From the NCBI GenBank assembly GCA_046758845.1, contig JBHIBA010000273.1, positions 1-6,408 of the forward strand: a stretch of 6,408 nucleotides of DNA, in the 5' to 3' direction. Origin of the DNA: JBHIBA01 sp046758845 (lineage in GTDB: Bacteria > UBA8248 > JACPRG01 > G963555815). A model generated the notes under the pieces. That model made no database searches, was not told the origin of the DNA, and worked only from the letters and a program-made list of their open reading frames with translations. Position 1 is the first letter of the stretch. The number at the start of each line of letters is the position of its first letter. A program made the translations under genes and the position numbers. Of this stretch, positions 5,921 through 6,408 are shown in pieces.

Positions 5921-6408
5921 TCATAATTGCTGCGTCCCAATCCCCCAACGCCGGAGGGTTTTGCGTTCCAGGAAGTCGAAGACAACGCTCTCCACTGTCA
6001 GTCCAATGATGCCGATGGTGATGATCCCCACGATCATCTCATGGACAAGGAAGGCCCATCGCGCCCGGTCGATGAGGTATCCCAGCCCTGCGATGGCCGA
6101 GAGCATTTCCGCCCCGACGATCACCCGCCAGCCCACTCCGTATCCGAGCCGGATTCCCGCCAGGATGAAGGGGAAGGCGCCGGGGATGATCACCCGCCGG
6201 TAGGCCAGCCACCGCCGGGTGCCGAAGACCTGCATCACGCGGACGTACTGGTTCTCCAGGCTGCTGACTCCCACCATGGTGTTCACCAGCATCGGGAAGA
6301 CTGCAGTGATGAAGATGGCGAAGACCGTGGCGCTCTGCCCCGCTCCAAACCAGAGGATGGCGAAGGGCACCCAGGCGATGCCCGGGATGGGATAGATGAA
6401 TCGGATGA
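5921..6408 (-). CDS. ABC transporter permease, SsuC/TauC-like (BPD_transp_1), 5' end beyond window
   Basis: About 161 C-terminal residues are present, ending at TGA 5921-5923. The frame is still open at the right edge: upstream of the GTG at 6370 it reads RFIYPIPGIAWV, so that GTG is an internal valine of the family's PxPxxAWxPFAILWFG segment and not a start. Hydrophobic helices occur around AILWFGAG/ATVFAIFITAVFPMLV, VIVGAEMLSAIAGLGYLI and MIVGIITIGIIGLTVESVVF. The EAA-type cytoplasmic loop that docks the ATPase is visible as SSLENQYVRVMQVFG, then YRRVIIPGAFPFI. It is an inner-membrane subunit of an importer of the sulfonate/nitrate/taurine class; related systems carry various small organic anions. 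The ATPase and binding protein would lie beyond 6408. The gene is co-directional with the FAH pair and is probably the upstream member of the same operon; the imported substrate is unknown. Confidence 0.93.
   Translation of the reverse strand, partial: IRFIYPIPGIAWVPFAILWFGAGQSATVFAIFITAVFPMLVNTMVGVSSLENQYVRVMQVFGTRRWLAYRRVIIPGAFPFILAGIRLGYGVGWRVIVGAEMLSAIAGLGYLIDRARWAFLVHEMIVGIITIGIIGLTVESVVFDFLERKTLRRWGIGTQQL

Noticed and set aside
4815..6203. 462-codon plus-strand open frame over FAH-family gene B and the permease
   Set aside because: It is antisense to two clearly recognised genes, spans their intergenic gap and has no domain; it is a codon-bias shadow.
6368..6370. GTG at 6370 as the permease start
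   Set aside because: The frame upstream reads RFIYPIPGIAW, a conserved permease segment, so the GTG is internal and the gene continues beyond the window.

Overview
The window looks like a G+C-rich bacterial chromosome segment, probably from an anaerobic or facultatively anaerobic environmental lineage. The evidence is a tungsten-type aldehyde:ferredoxin oxidoreductase, two fumarylacetoacetate-hydrolase (FAH) family enzymes next to a SsuC/TauC-type ABC permease, Shine-Dalgarno starts and sigma70-like promoter elements. I cannot place the genus from sequence alone.

Layout. Positions 1-1850 (minus strand) hold almost all of an aldehyde:ferredoxin oxidoreductase, open at the left edge, with an extended -10 promoter candidate just upstream. 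Positions 1851-2363 form a gene-poor spacer with an orphan rightward hairpin terminator. Positions 2364-2982 (plus) hold a MntA/HepT-type toxin-antitoxin pair; its HepT reading frame is broken by a -1 shift at a G run. Positions 3083-3466 (plus) encode an uncharacterised 127-residue protein with a TTG start and a strong ribosome binding site. About 3605-3806 (minus) is a decayed C-terminal piece of a tyrosine recombinase (phage-type integrase), which abuts the stop codon of the next gene. Positions 3807-6408 (minus) are a metabolic block transcribed leftward: ABC permease (5' end off the window), FAH-family protein B, then FAH-family protein A, with A and B only 3 nt apart.

Interpretation. 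The AOR and the FAH/permease block run in the same direction and suit uptake and oxidation or C-C cleavage of organic or aromatic acids and aldehydes; the actual substrate is not visible. Between them lies a roughly 2 kb islet on the opposite strand, with less G+C-rich codon use in its second half, a toxin-antitoxin pair and an integrase relic. I read this as an old, decaying mobile-element insertion. The most notable points are the integrase relic, the broken HepT, and the FAH duplicate that keeps its metal ligands but has lost its catalytic histidine.
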